This document shows positions 42,587 to 50,278 of a stretch of 64,000 bases of DNA, one piece after another (the stretch's first letter is position 1; each line of letters begins with the position of its first letter). The stretch lies in NCBI RefSeq assembly GCF_028898845.1, contig NZ_CP118574.1, positions 8,047,001 to 8,111,000 of the forward strand. The letters are read 5' to 3'. Under the pieces are notes generated by a model that saw only the letters and a list, made by a program, of their open reading frames with translations, ran no database searches and was not told the DNA's origin. The translations under genes were made by a program, and so were the position numbers. The stretch comes from Streptomyces sp. WZ-12 (lineage in GTDB: Bacteria; Actinomycetota; Actinomycetes; Streptomycetales; Streptomycetaceae).

Positions 42587-43636
42587 ATGTCTCAGCGACC
42601 GACCGTCAGCCGTGGTGGCCGGCAGGTGCGCTTCGCGCCCAGGATCGAGGCGCTGCTCAGCCGGCACACCGGCCAGGACCTGTTCCGGCTGGAGCCCACC
42701 ACGATCGGCGTCGCGGGCGCCGACTTGATGGACGCCCTGCTCCGCAGCCGGCCGGCCAACGCCGAGGAGCGCCCGACCTTCAAACCGGTCCTCGGCCGGC
42801 ACGTCAGCCGGGCCGACGCGGCCACCTACATGCAGGCCGTCGCGGCGGACGTGCGAAAGGCCCTCCAGCGCCCGTTGGAGACATCGGTCGACCTGACCGG
42901 CCCGTGGCCGCAGGTGCCGCACGCCTACCTCCGGGACCTCGTCTTCGGACGGGAACTCCTGCGCTTCAGGGTCCTGGTCGACCGCAGGCTGGAACTCACC
43001 CCGAAACTGACCTGGTCCGCCGTCACGTCGGCCGCCGCCCTGCTGCGCCGCCCCGACAGCACGGAACCCCTCTCGAAGCTCGCCACCCTCGTCCTCGGCG
43101 CCACCGGCTTCCCCGACCGCCGGTACGCCATGTACCTCTACCGACGAGTGGCCGCACCCATCTGCTTCACCGTGGCCGCACTGGTCACCAACGCCGTCTG
43201 GCTGGGCGCGCCGTTCGACGACGACGTGCCGAACCGGCACCTGATCGCCGAGGCGCTCCGGCTGCTGCCGCCGTCCTGGAACATCCTCCGGGTCGCCGCA
43301 CCCGAATTCACCGCGCTGGACGCCCGTATCGGCCCGGCGGACGACGTCCTGCTGCTGCCCCTGCTGAGTCACCGCGACCCCGCGCTGTGGGAGGACCCGG
43401 ACGTCTTCCGCCCCGAGCGGTGGGCGGACCTGGACCCCGACGACCACCCCGGCTATCTGCCGTTCGGCCACGCCAACGAACGCTGCTGGGGTCGCCACAT
43501 GGTGCTGCCGCTCGCCGAACGCCTCCTCGACCTGGTGCGCCGGGACGGCCTCACGGTGCGCCCCGCCCAGACTGTCGGCCGGGTCGAACTCGACGGCCTG
43601 ATGGAAGTCGCGGACGTCCGGGTGACCCGCGGATGA
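42587..43636 (+). CDS. cytochrome P450, RiPP cross-linking type
   Basis: 349 residues, shorter than the usual 400 because the N-terminal beta region is abridged. EALR (residue ~222) is the K-helix ExxR, FRPERW follows, and FGHANERCWG holds the heme-ligating Cys300 (FxxGxxxCxG class). I do not see a canonical A/GGx(D/E)T in the I-helix, which some P450s that couple aromatic rings by radical chemistry also lack. ATG 42587 has GGAGG six bases upstream; a GTG at 42548 is also open. It follows the atropopeptide precursor and is its likely modifying enzyme, forming C-C and C-N bonds between Trp/Tyr residues. No transporter or protease gene is adjacent. Confidence 0.85.
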   Translation: MSQRPTVSRGGRQVRFAPRIEALLSRHTGQDLFRLEPTTIGVAGADLMDALLRSRPANAEERPTFKPVLGRHVSRADAATYMQAVAADVRKALQRPLETSVDLTGPWPQVPHAYLRDLVFGRELLRFRVLVDRRLELTPKLTWSAVTSAAALLRRPDSTEPLSKLATLVLGATGFPDRRYAMYLYRRVAAPICFTVAALVTNAVWLGAPFDDDVPNRHLIAEALRLLPPSWNILRVAAPEFTALDARIGPADDVLLLPLLSHRDPALWEDPDVFRPERWADLDPDDHPGYLPFGHANERCWGRHMVLPLAERLLDLVRRDGLTVRPAQTVGRVELDGLMEVADVRVTRG

Positions 43637-43879
43637 CACGACTGCTGCTCTGACTGGCCGCCGACGCCCCGTTTGCAGAACGATGACGCATCGTCATGAT
43701 GCTTTCTCCGCAGCGCCGTTGGCCTGGTGCGGGCGGTGGAGGTGCGGGGTGGTCGGCCGGTGCCGCGGGCGACGGCGTCGGGGCCGACCCTCGGTGCCGT
43801 CGGCGATCCGGCGGTCCGGTTCCGGCCGGGGCCGTCGTGCATTCCGGCGGCATCGCCCGCGCGTGCCGGGCCCGCGACT

Positions 43880-43978
43880 CAACTCCTCGATGGAAGCCGA
43901 CCGTTGGCGCGCTTCGCCCGTCGCCTCGGTGAGGACGGCGGCGACGGCGTCGTAGGAGAGGGCCTGTGGCTCGGTGAA
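43880..43978 (-). pseudogene. NmrA/NAD(P)H-binding gene remnant
   Basis: On the minus strand this 33-codon stretch reads FTEPQALSYDAVAAVLTEAT then GEARQRSASIEEL, which matches the C-terminal region of NmrA-like NAD(P)H-binding proteins (TGPEALSYxEVAA...). It is cut at the right by the IS-like end at 43978-43999 and degenerates leftward after SRGPG. Only this fragment remains. Confidence 0.45.
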
Positions 43979-43999
43979 GATCCGTCAGAAGCGCCCTAG
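43978..43999. mobile_element. solo end of the same IS-like element
   Basis: 22 bp (AGATCCGTCAGAAGCGCC then CTAG) identical to the right end of the 39107-39274 element, including the CTAG. No partner end lies nearby. The CTAG contains the stop codon of the ABC permease gene, and the NmrA remnant adjoins the other side, so this is a one-ended insertion relic. Confidence 0.65.
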
Positions 44000-44844
44000 C
44001 CGTCGCTGGACCAGCGGAAGCGGCGGGCGGCGAAGAGGATGCCGAGGAGGAGCCAGGCGGCCAGGACCAGGGCGGTTTGCGGGTGTTGCCAGCCACCGCC
44101 GACCTCCTGGCTGGCGAAGGAGTCGGGGAGCAGGGCCGAGCGCATGCCTTGGGCCATCCACTTGACCGGGAAGAGCTCTGCCACGTACCGGAGCCAGCCG
44201 GGGACGTTGCCGTAGACGAAGTACACGCCGGAGATGAACTGGAGGAGGACGGCGAAGGGGGCGACCACGGCCGAGGCGCTGCGGCCGCTGCGGATGAGGT
44301 TGGAGAGGGCGATGCCGACGGTGGCGCAGGCGGCGCAGCCCAGGATGCCGACCCAGGCGAACGTCAACCAGCGCGCCGGGCTGGTGGGCAGCGGGACGCC
44401 GTAGCACAGACCGGCGATGAGGAAGAGCAGGGTGATCTGCGCGGCCGAGGTCGCCACGACGAGGATGATCTTGCCGGCGAAGTAGACGGTCCGGGGCATG
44501 GGGGTGCCGGCGAACCGCTTGAGGGCGAGGTTGTCGCGTTCGATGGGCACGGTGATGGCCAGGCTCTGGAAGCCGGTGCTCATCAGGCCGGAGGCCACGA
44601 TGCCGGCGAGCAGGTACTGGGTGAATTGCACGTCGGGCGTGAGGCGTTGGGAGAACGCGGAGCCGAACACGGTGAACATGATCAGCGGGAAGCAGAAGGT
44701 GAAGATCATGCTTTCGCGTTGCCTGGCGAACTGCCGCAGTTCCATCCGGCCCTGGCGCAGACACAGGGAGACCAACGACCGGCGGCGGGGGGCGGGGGTC
44801 TGTGCGGTGGCCGCGGTGGCGGGCGGGGTGGTGGTCTCGGTCAT
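43996..44844 (-). CDS. ABC-2 type permease
   Basis: 282 residues with six membrane helices (MIFTFCFPLIMFTVFGSAF, GIVASGLMSTGFQSLAI, IILVVATSAAQITLLFLIAG, WLTFAWVGILGCAACATVGIA, VVAPFAVLLQFISGVYFVYG, and a last one near the C-terminus). QFISGVYFVYGNVPGWLRYV and LFPVKWMAQGMRSAL are the ABC-2 conserved segment. It is coupled to the ATPase gene (ATGA overlap), forming the likely exporter of the linear-azole peptide. The stop codon lies in an IS-like CTAG, so the last residues may be altered. Confidence 0.85.
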   Translation of the reverse strand: MTETTTPPATAATAQTPAPRRRSLVSLCLRQGRMELRQFARQRESMIFTFCFPLIMFTVFGSAFSQRLTPDVQFTQYLLAGIVASGLMSTGFQSLAITVPIERDNLALKRFAGTPMPRTVYFAGKIILVVATSAAQITLLFLIAGLCYGVPLPTSPARWLTFAWVGILGCAACATVGIALSNLIRSGRSASAVVAPFAVLLQFISGVYFVYGNVPGWLRYVAELFPVKWMAQGMRSALLPDSFASQEVGGGWQHPQTALVLAAWLLLGILFAARRFRWSSDG

Positions 44845-45731
44845 GCGCGCTCTCCGATCATGTCGAGGTAGATGTCCTCCAACGACAGGCGGGTGACGGT
44901 TAGTTCGGGGATCTCGTTGGTGAATTGGGCGGCGAGTTGGCGCACCAGCGCGGTGGGGGTGGTGGTGCGGACGGTCTGCGGTCCGTCGGGGCCGCGCCAG
45001 TGGACCTCGGCGGTGCCGTTCTCCCGGCCGCCCAGTCGCGCCGGGGTGTCGACGGCGATCACCCGGCCCTTGTTGATCACGGCGACCCGGTCGGCGAGGT
45101 TCTCGGCCTCGTCCAGATAGTGCGTGGTCAGCAGGATCGTGGTGCCCTGGTCCCGCAGGGTCCGGATCAGGGACCAGAAGCGGCGGCGCACCTCGGGGTC
45201 GAAGCCGGTGGTCGGCTCGTCGAGGAAGAGGAGTTGGGGGCGGCCGACGATGCCCAGGGCGATCTCCAGGCGGCGGCGCTTGCCGCCGGAGAGCTTGTTC
45301 AGCCGGCGGTCCGCCTCCTCCGTGAGTTCGGCCAGGTCGAGGGCTTCGTCGACGGGGAGGGGGTGGGAGTAGTAGCCGCCGAAGAGGTCGACGACCTCGC
45401 GCACGGTGAGGGTGCCGAAGTCGGCGGCGCCCTGGAGGACGATGCCGATCCGGTCGCGCCAGGCGGGCGTGGGGTGTCTGGGATCGGTACCCAGGACGCT
45501 GACCTCGCCGCCGTCCGCCCGGCGGTGCCCCTCCAGGATCTCCATCGTGGTGGTCTTGCCGGCGCCGTTCGGGCCGAGCAGGGCGAGGATCTCCCCGGTG
45601 TGGACGTCCAGGTCGACGCCGTCCAGGGCGGTGAGGGAGTGGTAGCGCTTGGTCAGTCCGCGGACGCGGATCGCGGGACTTCCCTCCTCCCGGGGGCGGT
45701 TGGGGGACCGGGGCGGGGCGGGCGCGGGCAT
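44841..45731 (-). CDS. ABC transporter ATP-binding protein
   Basis: 296 residues: Walker A LLGPNGAGKTTTMEILEG, Q-loop VLQGAADFGT, signature NKLSGGKRRRLEIALGIVGR, Walker B LLFLDEPTTGFDPEVR and switch His in LLTTHYLDEAENLADR. It is a DrrA-type drug/antibiotic exporter ATPase, pairing with the ABC-2 permease that follows. Start 54 bp after the end of the upstream dehydrogenase gene, so it is in the RiPP operon and probably gives export and self-resistance. Confidence 0.9.
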   Translation of the reverse strand: MPAPAPPRSPNRPREEGSPAIRVRGLTKRYHSLTALDGVDLDVHTGEILALLGPNGAGKTTTMEILEGHRRADGGEVSVLGTDPRHPTPAWRDRIGIVLQGAADFGTLTVREVVDLFGGYYSHPLPVDEALDLAELTEEADRRLNKLSGGKRRRLEIALGIVGRPQLLFLDEPTTGFDPEVRRRFWSLIRTLRDQGTTILLTTHYLDEAENLADRVAVINKGRVIAVDTPARLGGRENGTAEVHWRGPDGPQTVRTTTPTALVRQLAAQFTNEIPELTVTRLSLEDIYLDMIGERA

Positions 45732-45785
45732 GGCGGTGTCCTTCGGGCGGATCAGTGTGATGCGGGTCGGTGTGATGCGGGGAGG

Positions 45786-47426
45786 TCAGTTCGGTGGGGT
45801 GGGGTTCGGTTCGATGGGGTGCGGTTCAGTGCGTTGGGTGGGGGTGGTCGGGCTGTTGGCGGGTTGGGCTTCGGGCGGGCCCAGGCGGTGTTCGGGGCGG
45901 GTGGTTCCGTGGGCCGGGTGCCCGAGTTGTAGCAGCAGGGTGCTTGCCGGCAACTCGGTGTGCAGGCCGAGCAGTTCGTCCAGCCTGTCGGCCAGTACGT
46001 CGGCGTTGACGCGGGAGGCCAGTCCGCGGGCGGCGGCAGCCAGGCCGGCGCGCTGGGCGGCGGTGCCGACGCGGGTGTAGTGGAGCCGGACCCCGTCCGC
46101 GCCGTGCTCGCGCAGCGCGTGGGCCGGGTCGGCGGCCCAGACCAGCCCCGCCGCGGCGTTGAGGAACCCCTCGCGGACGAAGTCCTGGACGGCGCAGGCG
46201 GCCAGCGCCGGACCGGGGCTGCTGAGGGAGATCGGAAGGAGGCGGTGGCGGTCGGGCAGATAGCGGAACAGGCCGCGGGGCAGTCCGGCCACATCGTTGA
46301 CGTAGCAGAACAACTGACCCTCGTCGGGTGCGGCTGCGGCCAGCACGGTGGCGAAGTCGGCGATATTGATGGGCAGTTGGGCGAATCCGCGCAGGGCGGC
46401 GCGACGGTGGGAGAGGCCCCGGGCGAGGTTGAGGGGGTGGGGGCAGGGGAGTTCGAGGGTGGGGTGGTGGGGGTCTGGATGGGGCGCCGTCGTGAGGGGC
46501 GCCCGTTGGGCGGCATTGCCCCCGATGGGGGTGGCCGGGCCGCGGTGGAGGGCGCGGAGCAGCGCGGCCGTCCGGGGGAGCAGTGCGTCCACCGGGCCGG
46601 GGGGTGGTCCCGGGGATTGGCGCGGAGTGGCGGGTGGGCGTTCGGGGGGTGGGGTTGGGGATGCGGTGGGTGCCACGGGGTGGAAGGCGACGACCTCGGT
46701 GACGGGCTCGGCGAGCGGGTCGAGGCGCAGCAGGCCGGCCGCGACGGCGGGATCGAACGGCGCGACACGCACCGCCCGCAGCCCGGCGGACGTTGCGACG
46801 ACCTCGCACTGCGCGGTGACGACGCCGGTCTCCACGCAGCCGTAGCGGTAGCCGAACTCGCCGTAGCGCGCGGCGATCGTGCCCAGCGACACCGTGCACA
46901 CCCAGCCGGACGCGGCCGTCGGCGACATGCCGAGGGCCGCCCGGTGGTCGCCGGCCCGGACGGGCAGCAGGCGGTGGTGCAGCGGGTCGTAGCGGTAGCA
47001 GCCCTCCGGCAGCACGCAGTAGAGGGTGACGCAGTACAAGGCGCCAGCGGACGGCACCGGGCGGCGGGGGACGGGCCCGCCGCCGGGCTCCCCGGCCAGC
47101 GCGCCGAGGTCGCCGACCAGCGGCAACCGGTCCAGCCCGGTCAGCCACTGGACGCGGGTGAGGCCGTAGACGGTGTGCAGGAGCGCGCCCAGGTCGGGCT
47201 GGGAGCCGGAGTCGGGGAGTGGCGGCCAGGGCAGGGGGACGGCGGCAAGACGGGTGTCGGGCTTGCCAGTTGGGGCGGTGCCCGTGCCCGAGTCCGGCCA
47301 GGCGTGCACGTCCGGTGCGGTAGCCGGCAGCCGCACGGGCGCCGGGACGACCTGCGGTGCCAGGTAGTCGACGACGGCCGGCTCGGGGTGGAGGCGAGGG
47401 GCGACCGCGTCCCCACAAAGGCTCAT
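45786..47426 (-). CDS. SagB-type peptide azoline dehydrogenase, two nitroreductase-like domains
   Basis: 546 residues with two SagB/nitroreductase-like modules. The first (residues about 60-250) has LLHTVYGLTRVQW, PVPSAGALYCVTLYCVLPEG and RYGEFGYRYGCVETGVVTAQ; the second (about 350-500) has LNLARGLSHRRAALRGFAQL, CYVNDVAGLPRGLFRYLPDR and FVREGFLNAAAGLVWAADP. SagB enzymes use FMN to oxidise azolines to azoles. The ATG overlaps the upstream stop by 4 bp. A Pro/Thr-rich tail of about 50 residues ends it. Whether one module is inactive, or each oxidises different rings, is unknown. Confidence 0.85.
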   Translation of the reverse strand: MSLCGDAVAPRLHPEPAVVDYLAPQVVPAPVRLPATAPDVHAWPDSGTGTAPTGKPDTRLAAVPLPWPPLPDSGSQPDLGALLHTVYGLTRVQWLTGLDRLPLVGDLGALAGEPGGGPVPRRPVPSAGALYCVTLYCVLPEGCYRYDPLHHRLLPVRAGDHRAALGMSPTAASGWVCTVSLGTIAARYGEFGYRYGCVETGVVTAQCEVVATSAGLRAVRVAPFDPAVAAGLLRLDPLAEPVTEVVAFHPVAPTASPTPPPERPPATPRQSPGPPPGPVDALLPRTAALLRALHRGPATPIGGNAAQRAPLTTAPHPDPHHPTLELPCPHPLNLARGLSHRRAALRGFAQLPINIADFATVLAAAAPDEGQLFCYVNDVAGLPRGLFRYLPDRHRLLPISLSSPGPALAACAVQDFVREGFLNAAAGLVWAADPAHALREHGADGVRLHYTRVGTAAQRAGLAAAARGLASRVNADVLADRLDELLGLHTELPASTLLLQLGHPAHGTTRPEHRLGPPEAQPANSPTTPTQRTEPHPIEPNPTPPN

Positions 47427-48370
47427 CGGTCGGGGTCTCCCGTCTTCGGGGACGGGACCAGCGCCCGGACCGAGGCGGCCGCCAGGGCCAGCAGCATCCG
47501 GTGGCGGCGGCCCGGCACGCCCAGCCGGTTGCCCATCAGCGCCGTGTACTCGTCGAGGACGCGCAGCAGTTGCACCTCCGCGGCCCCGGAGGCCGGTAAC
47601 TGGGCGGCGCGGACCGCGCTGGTCAGCTTCGCCAGGAGCGGGTGGGTGGCGTCCATCCAGCCACCGAGCGCCCAGAACTCCTCCTCGCGCGGCGGTGGCG
47701 CGCCCGGCACGCACTGGTAGGGATGGGTGGCCGCCCCGTCCCAGCCCCTGGGCAGCATCCAGATCCCCCGCAGCAGTGTGACGAACTCCTGCCGGCCGGC
47801 GGCGAACTCCTCGGTCAGCTCCGCGGATTCCAGCACGCCCGCCAGGTTGCCGGCGGCGACCAGGGCCTCGGACCGCGCGCGCAGGTCGGCCGGCCGGCGC
47901 AACTCATGGGCGCGGTTGGCGAGGAGGAAGGAGAGCACCTCGGTGTCGCGTTCGGCCGCGTCGGGCCCGTCGAGCAGCATCCGCACGGCCACGGCGCTGG
48001 CGGAGGCCAGGTGCTGTTCCTGCCACCGGACGACCGGGGGCGGGCCGGAGACCAGCACCGGGGGACGCTGCCGGTCGGGCGGCGGGTTGAGCAGCGCCTG
48101 GCCGGGGGCGGTCAGCTGGCGGTGCAGTTGGTGCCGCACGGCCTCGCCGGCCCCCGGTTCGGTGACGTGGAACCAGGTGCGCAGCCGGCCGGCGGTCCCG
48201 ACCTTCTGGTAGACGAAGCGGTGCGCGGCCCCGGCCATCGCCAACTGCTCGACGGCGGGGGCCAGTACGTCCCGGACGGCGACCCCGAGGTCGGGTGCCA
48301 CGTCCAGGTCGAGCGCCACCCAGTCCGCCGTCTCCTCCGCAGTCATGTCGTCCCCTCCCGATGTCTGCAT
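47423..48370 (-). CDS. thiopeptide-type bacteriocin biosynthesis protein (SpaB_C-like), stand-alone
   Basis: 315 residues. WVALDLDVAPDLGVAVRDVL, then HRFVYQKVGTAGRLRTWFHV and EPGAGEAVRHQLHRQL are typical of the lantibiotic-dehydratase C-terminal domain / thiopep_ocin family. In thiopeptide pathways related domains eliminate glutamate from Ser/Thr or perform the [4+2] pyridine cyclisation. No glutamylating LanB N-terminal protein is present in the operon and the precursor core contains no Ser, so neither role is straightforward here. Start at 48370 (GGAGGAGAG upstream) or 48346; both have good ribosome-binding sites. Confidence 0.8.
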   Translation of the reverse strand: MQTSGGDDMTAEETADWVALDLDVAPDLGVAVRDVLAPAVEQLAMAGAAHRFVYQKVGTAGRLRTWFHVTEPGAGEAVRHQLHRQLTAPGQALLNPPPDRQRPPVLVSGPPPVVRWQEQHLASASAVAVRMLLDGPDAAERDTEVLSFLLANRAHELRRPADLRARSEALVAAGNLAGVLESAELTEEFAAGRQEFVTLLRGIWMLPRGWDGAATHPYQCVPGAPPPREEEFWALGGWMDATHPLLAKLTSAVRAAQLPASGAAEVQLLRVLDEYTALMGNRLGVPGRRHRMLLALAAASVRALVPSPKTGDPDR

Positions 48371-48497
48371 GGTTGTCTCTCCTCCTCCGCGGGGTTGCGC
48401 GTGCGGCCCCGTTCCGCCCGCTCGCCCCGCCGGTGGGATGGCCCAACGGCCTTGTCGTATGGCCCTGTTGGCCCGGCCTCCGGCCGCCTCGTCCGCC

Positions 48498-50219
48498 CTA
48501 TCCGTGGATCCGGGACATCAGGTTCGGGCCCGGTCTGCTGCGGGCCACGGAGATCTGGAACAGCGGGATGTGCCGGCGGTCGGCGAGGTCGAACTGCGCG
48601 CGGACGGCGTCCGCGTGGTACGAGTTGGTGATCCGCGCCGCCGCCTGGCACCCCGCGGCGCCCAGGCAGATGCGGTGCGCGGCCTCGCCGGCGAGCGCGT
48701 TGAGGATGCGGTAGCCGCGGGCCCCGAACCGCCGGTCGGCCCAGGTGCGGTCGCCGACCACGTAGACCACGGCGTTGACGTCCGCGTAGTGGGGCTGTAG
48801 CCAGCCGCCCACCTCCGGTCCCACCGGCGGTTGGTGACGGTGCCGCAGCAGGGCACGCCCGTCGTCGGCGAGCCGGTAGGAACCGGGCTCGACGCCCTCG
48901 ACGGTGCGGAGTTGGGCGTAGATGCGGAGCGGGGCAGCGGAGGGGGAGAAGGTGTCATGAGTGAGCTCGGTGCCCATGCCGGTGCCGGCGTCCACGCCCG
49001 TGGCCGTACCGAGACCCGCGCTCATGCCGTGCCGGGCCGCGAAGCGGAAGAGCTCGTGCAGTGCGGTGCGCGGTAGCGGCCGGCGGACGGGGGCGAAGAA
49101 GCCGGGCCCCGAATTCCGGCCGACGACCAGGGCGTCCAGGTCCGCCTCGCCCACGGGTGTGCAGTCCACGGGCGGCCCGACCGTCTTCGGTACCGACGCC
49201 GGCTCGGTCGCGCCCTCGGACCAGTCCACCCCCGCGGTCTCCTCCCACACCACCGCCCGCTCCATGGCCACCAGGCGCGGGCAGTGCACGGCCACCGGCC
49301 TGGCCGGGTCCTCCGCCGGGGGCAGGGGAACGGGCGCCGCGGTGGGCCGAGGCGCGGGCAACCGGGCGCCGCGGCCGCGCCCGTCGCGCAGCACGACCAC
49401 GGCGTACGGCGACTCCTCGCCCGGTGTCAGGCCCAGGAGCCGCGTCAACTCCCCGTCCGGGAAGAGGTGGTGGACGTCCGCGGAGAGCCCCAGCGCCGCG
49501 GCGACGAGGGTGAGGCTGCCGGTGACCAGGCCCGCCTCCTGGGAGCAGAGGCGGTAGGCGTAGTCCCGGTAGACGAACGCGGTCTGCCAGAACCGGCTGG
49601 TCAGCACGGCGACGCCGACCACATCGTCGACGTCGCCGCCCGTATCGCCGCCGCCGTTCCCCGCATCCTCCGCGCCCACCAGGCCAACCAGGTACGACAC
49701 CAGGTCGCCCGCAGCCTTCTCACCACCGGTTCCCTCGCCCTCCCGGAGCGGGATCAGGGCGTGGTGCGCCGGGTCGTGGGTGTAGAGGCCGGGGCGCAGC
49801 GGTGCGCAGGACGGGGCGCGCAGGGCGAGATGGAGCTGGGTGGGGAACAGGCACCGGGGCGAGGCGACGGTGCGGTGCAGGGCCCGGCTCTGCGGGTTGG
49901 GCATCGGCTCGTAGCGGATCAGGCCGTTGGCGTGCGCGAGGAGGGTGGACCAGGTCCGCTCGTCGCATCCGTCGTCGAGGCTCTCGCCGAGCCCCGGGCG
50001 ACCGACGCCCAGCCGGCCGGGGCGGCTGAGCGGGACCGGTCGGGCGCGCAGCCGCTTGGGGAACTGTGGCGGGGCGAGCGGGTTGTTGGGCATCTCCTGA
50101 CGGCCGGCGATCCCGTCGGCGAGGTTCTCCAGGCTGAAGTCCCAGAAGGCGGCCAGCGGGTCCTTGTCCGCCGGTCCGCCGGCTGACTGGCCGGCCGGGG
50201 CCTCGACCGCCGTCATCAT
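48498..50219 (-). CDS. SagB-type peptide azoline dehydrogenase, second copy
   Basis: 573 residues, also built of two nitroreductase-like modules: the N-terminal one shows DRERTWSTLLAHANGLIRYE-like start, TQLHLALRAPSCAPLRPGLY and FVYRDYAYRLCSQEAGLVTG (FMN-contacting R/Y motif), and the C-terminal one LRIYAQLRTVEGVEPGSYRL and RILNALAGEAAHRICLGAAG. Together with the other SagB gene this makes four modules in one cluster. It follows the YcaO gene by 59 bp. A divided labour, one protein for the Cys6 block and one for the Cys3 block, is speculation. Start MMTAVEA at 50219 or 50216. Confidence 0.85.
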   Translation of the reverse strand: MMTAVEAPAGQSAGGPADKDPLAAFWDFSLENLADGIAGRQEMPNNPLAPPQFPKRLRARPVPLSRPGRLGVGRPGLGESLDDGCDERTWSTLLAHANGLIRYEPMPNPQSRALHRTVASPRCLFPTQLHLALRAPSCAPLRPGLYTHDPAHHALIPLREGEGTGGEKAAGDLVSYLVGLVGAEDAGNGGGDTGGDVDDVVGVAVLTSRFWQTAFVYRDYAYRLCSQEAGLVTGSLTLVAAALGLSADVHHLFPDGELTRLLGLTPGEESPYAVVVLRDGRGRGARLPAPRPTAAPVPLPPAEDPARPVAVHCPRLVAMERAVVWEETAGVDWSEGATEPASVPKTVGPPVDCTPVGEADLDALVVGRNSGPGFFAPVRRPLPRTALHELFRFAARHGMSAGLGTATGVDAGTGMGTELTHDTFSPSAAPLRIYAQLRTVEGVEPGSYRLADDGRALLRHRHQPPVGPEVGGWLQPHYADVNAVVYVVGDRTWADRRFGARGYRILNALAGEAAHRICLGAAGCQAAARITNSYHADAVRAQFDLADRRHIPLFQISVARSRPGPNLMSRIHG

Positions 50220-50278
50220 GTGCCTCCTGCTCGGGGTGTGGGGGTGGGGGCCCGTGGGGCCGTGGAGCTCCCGCGGGC

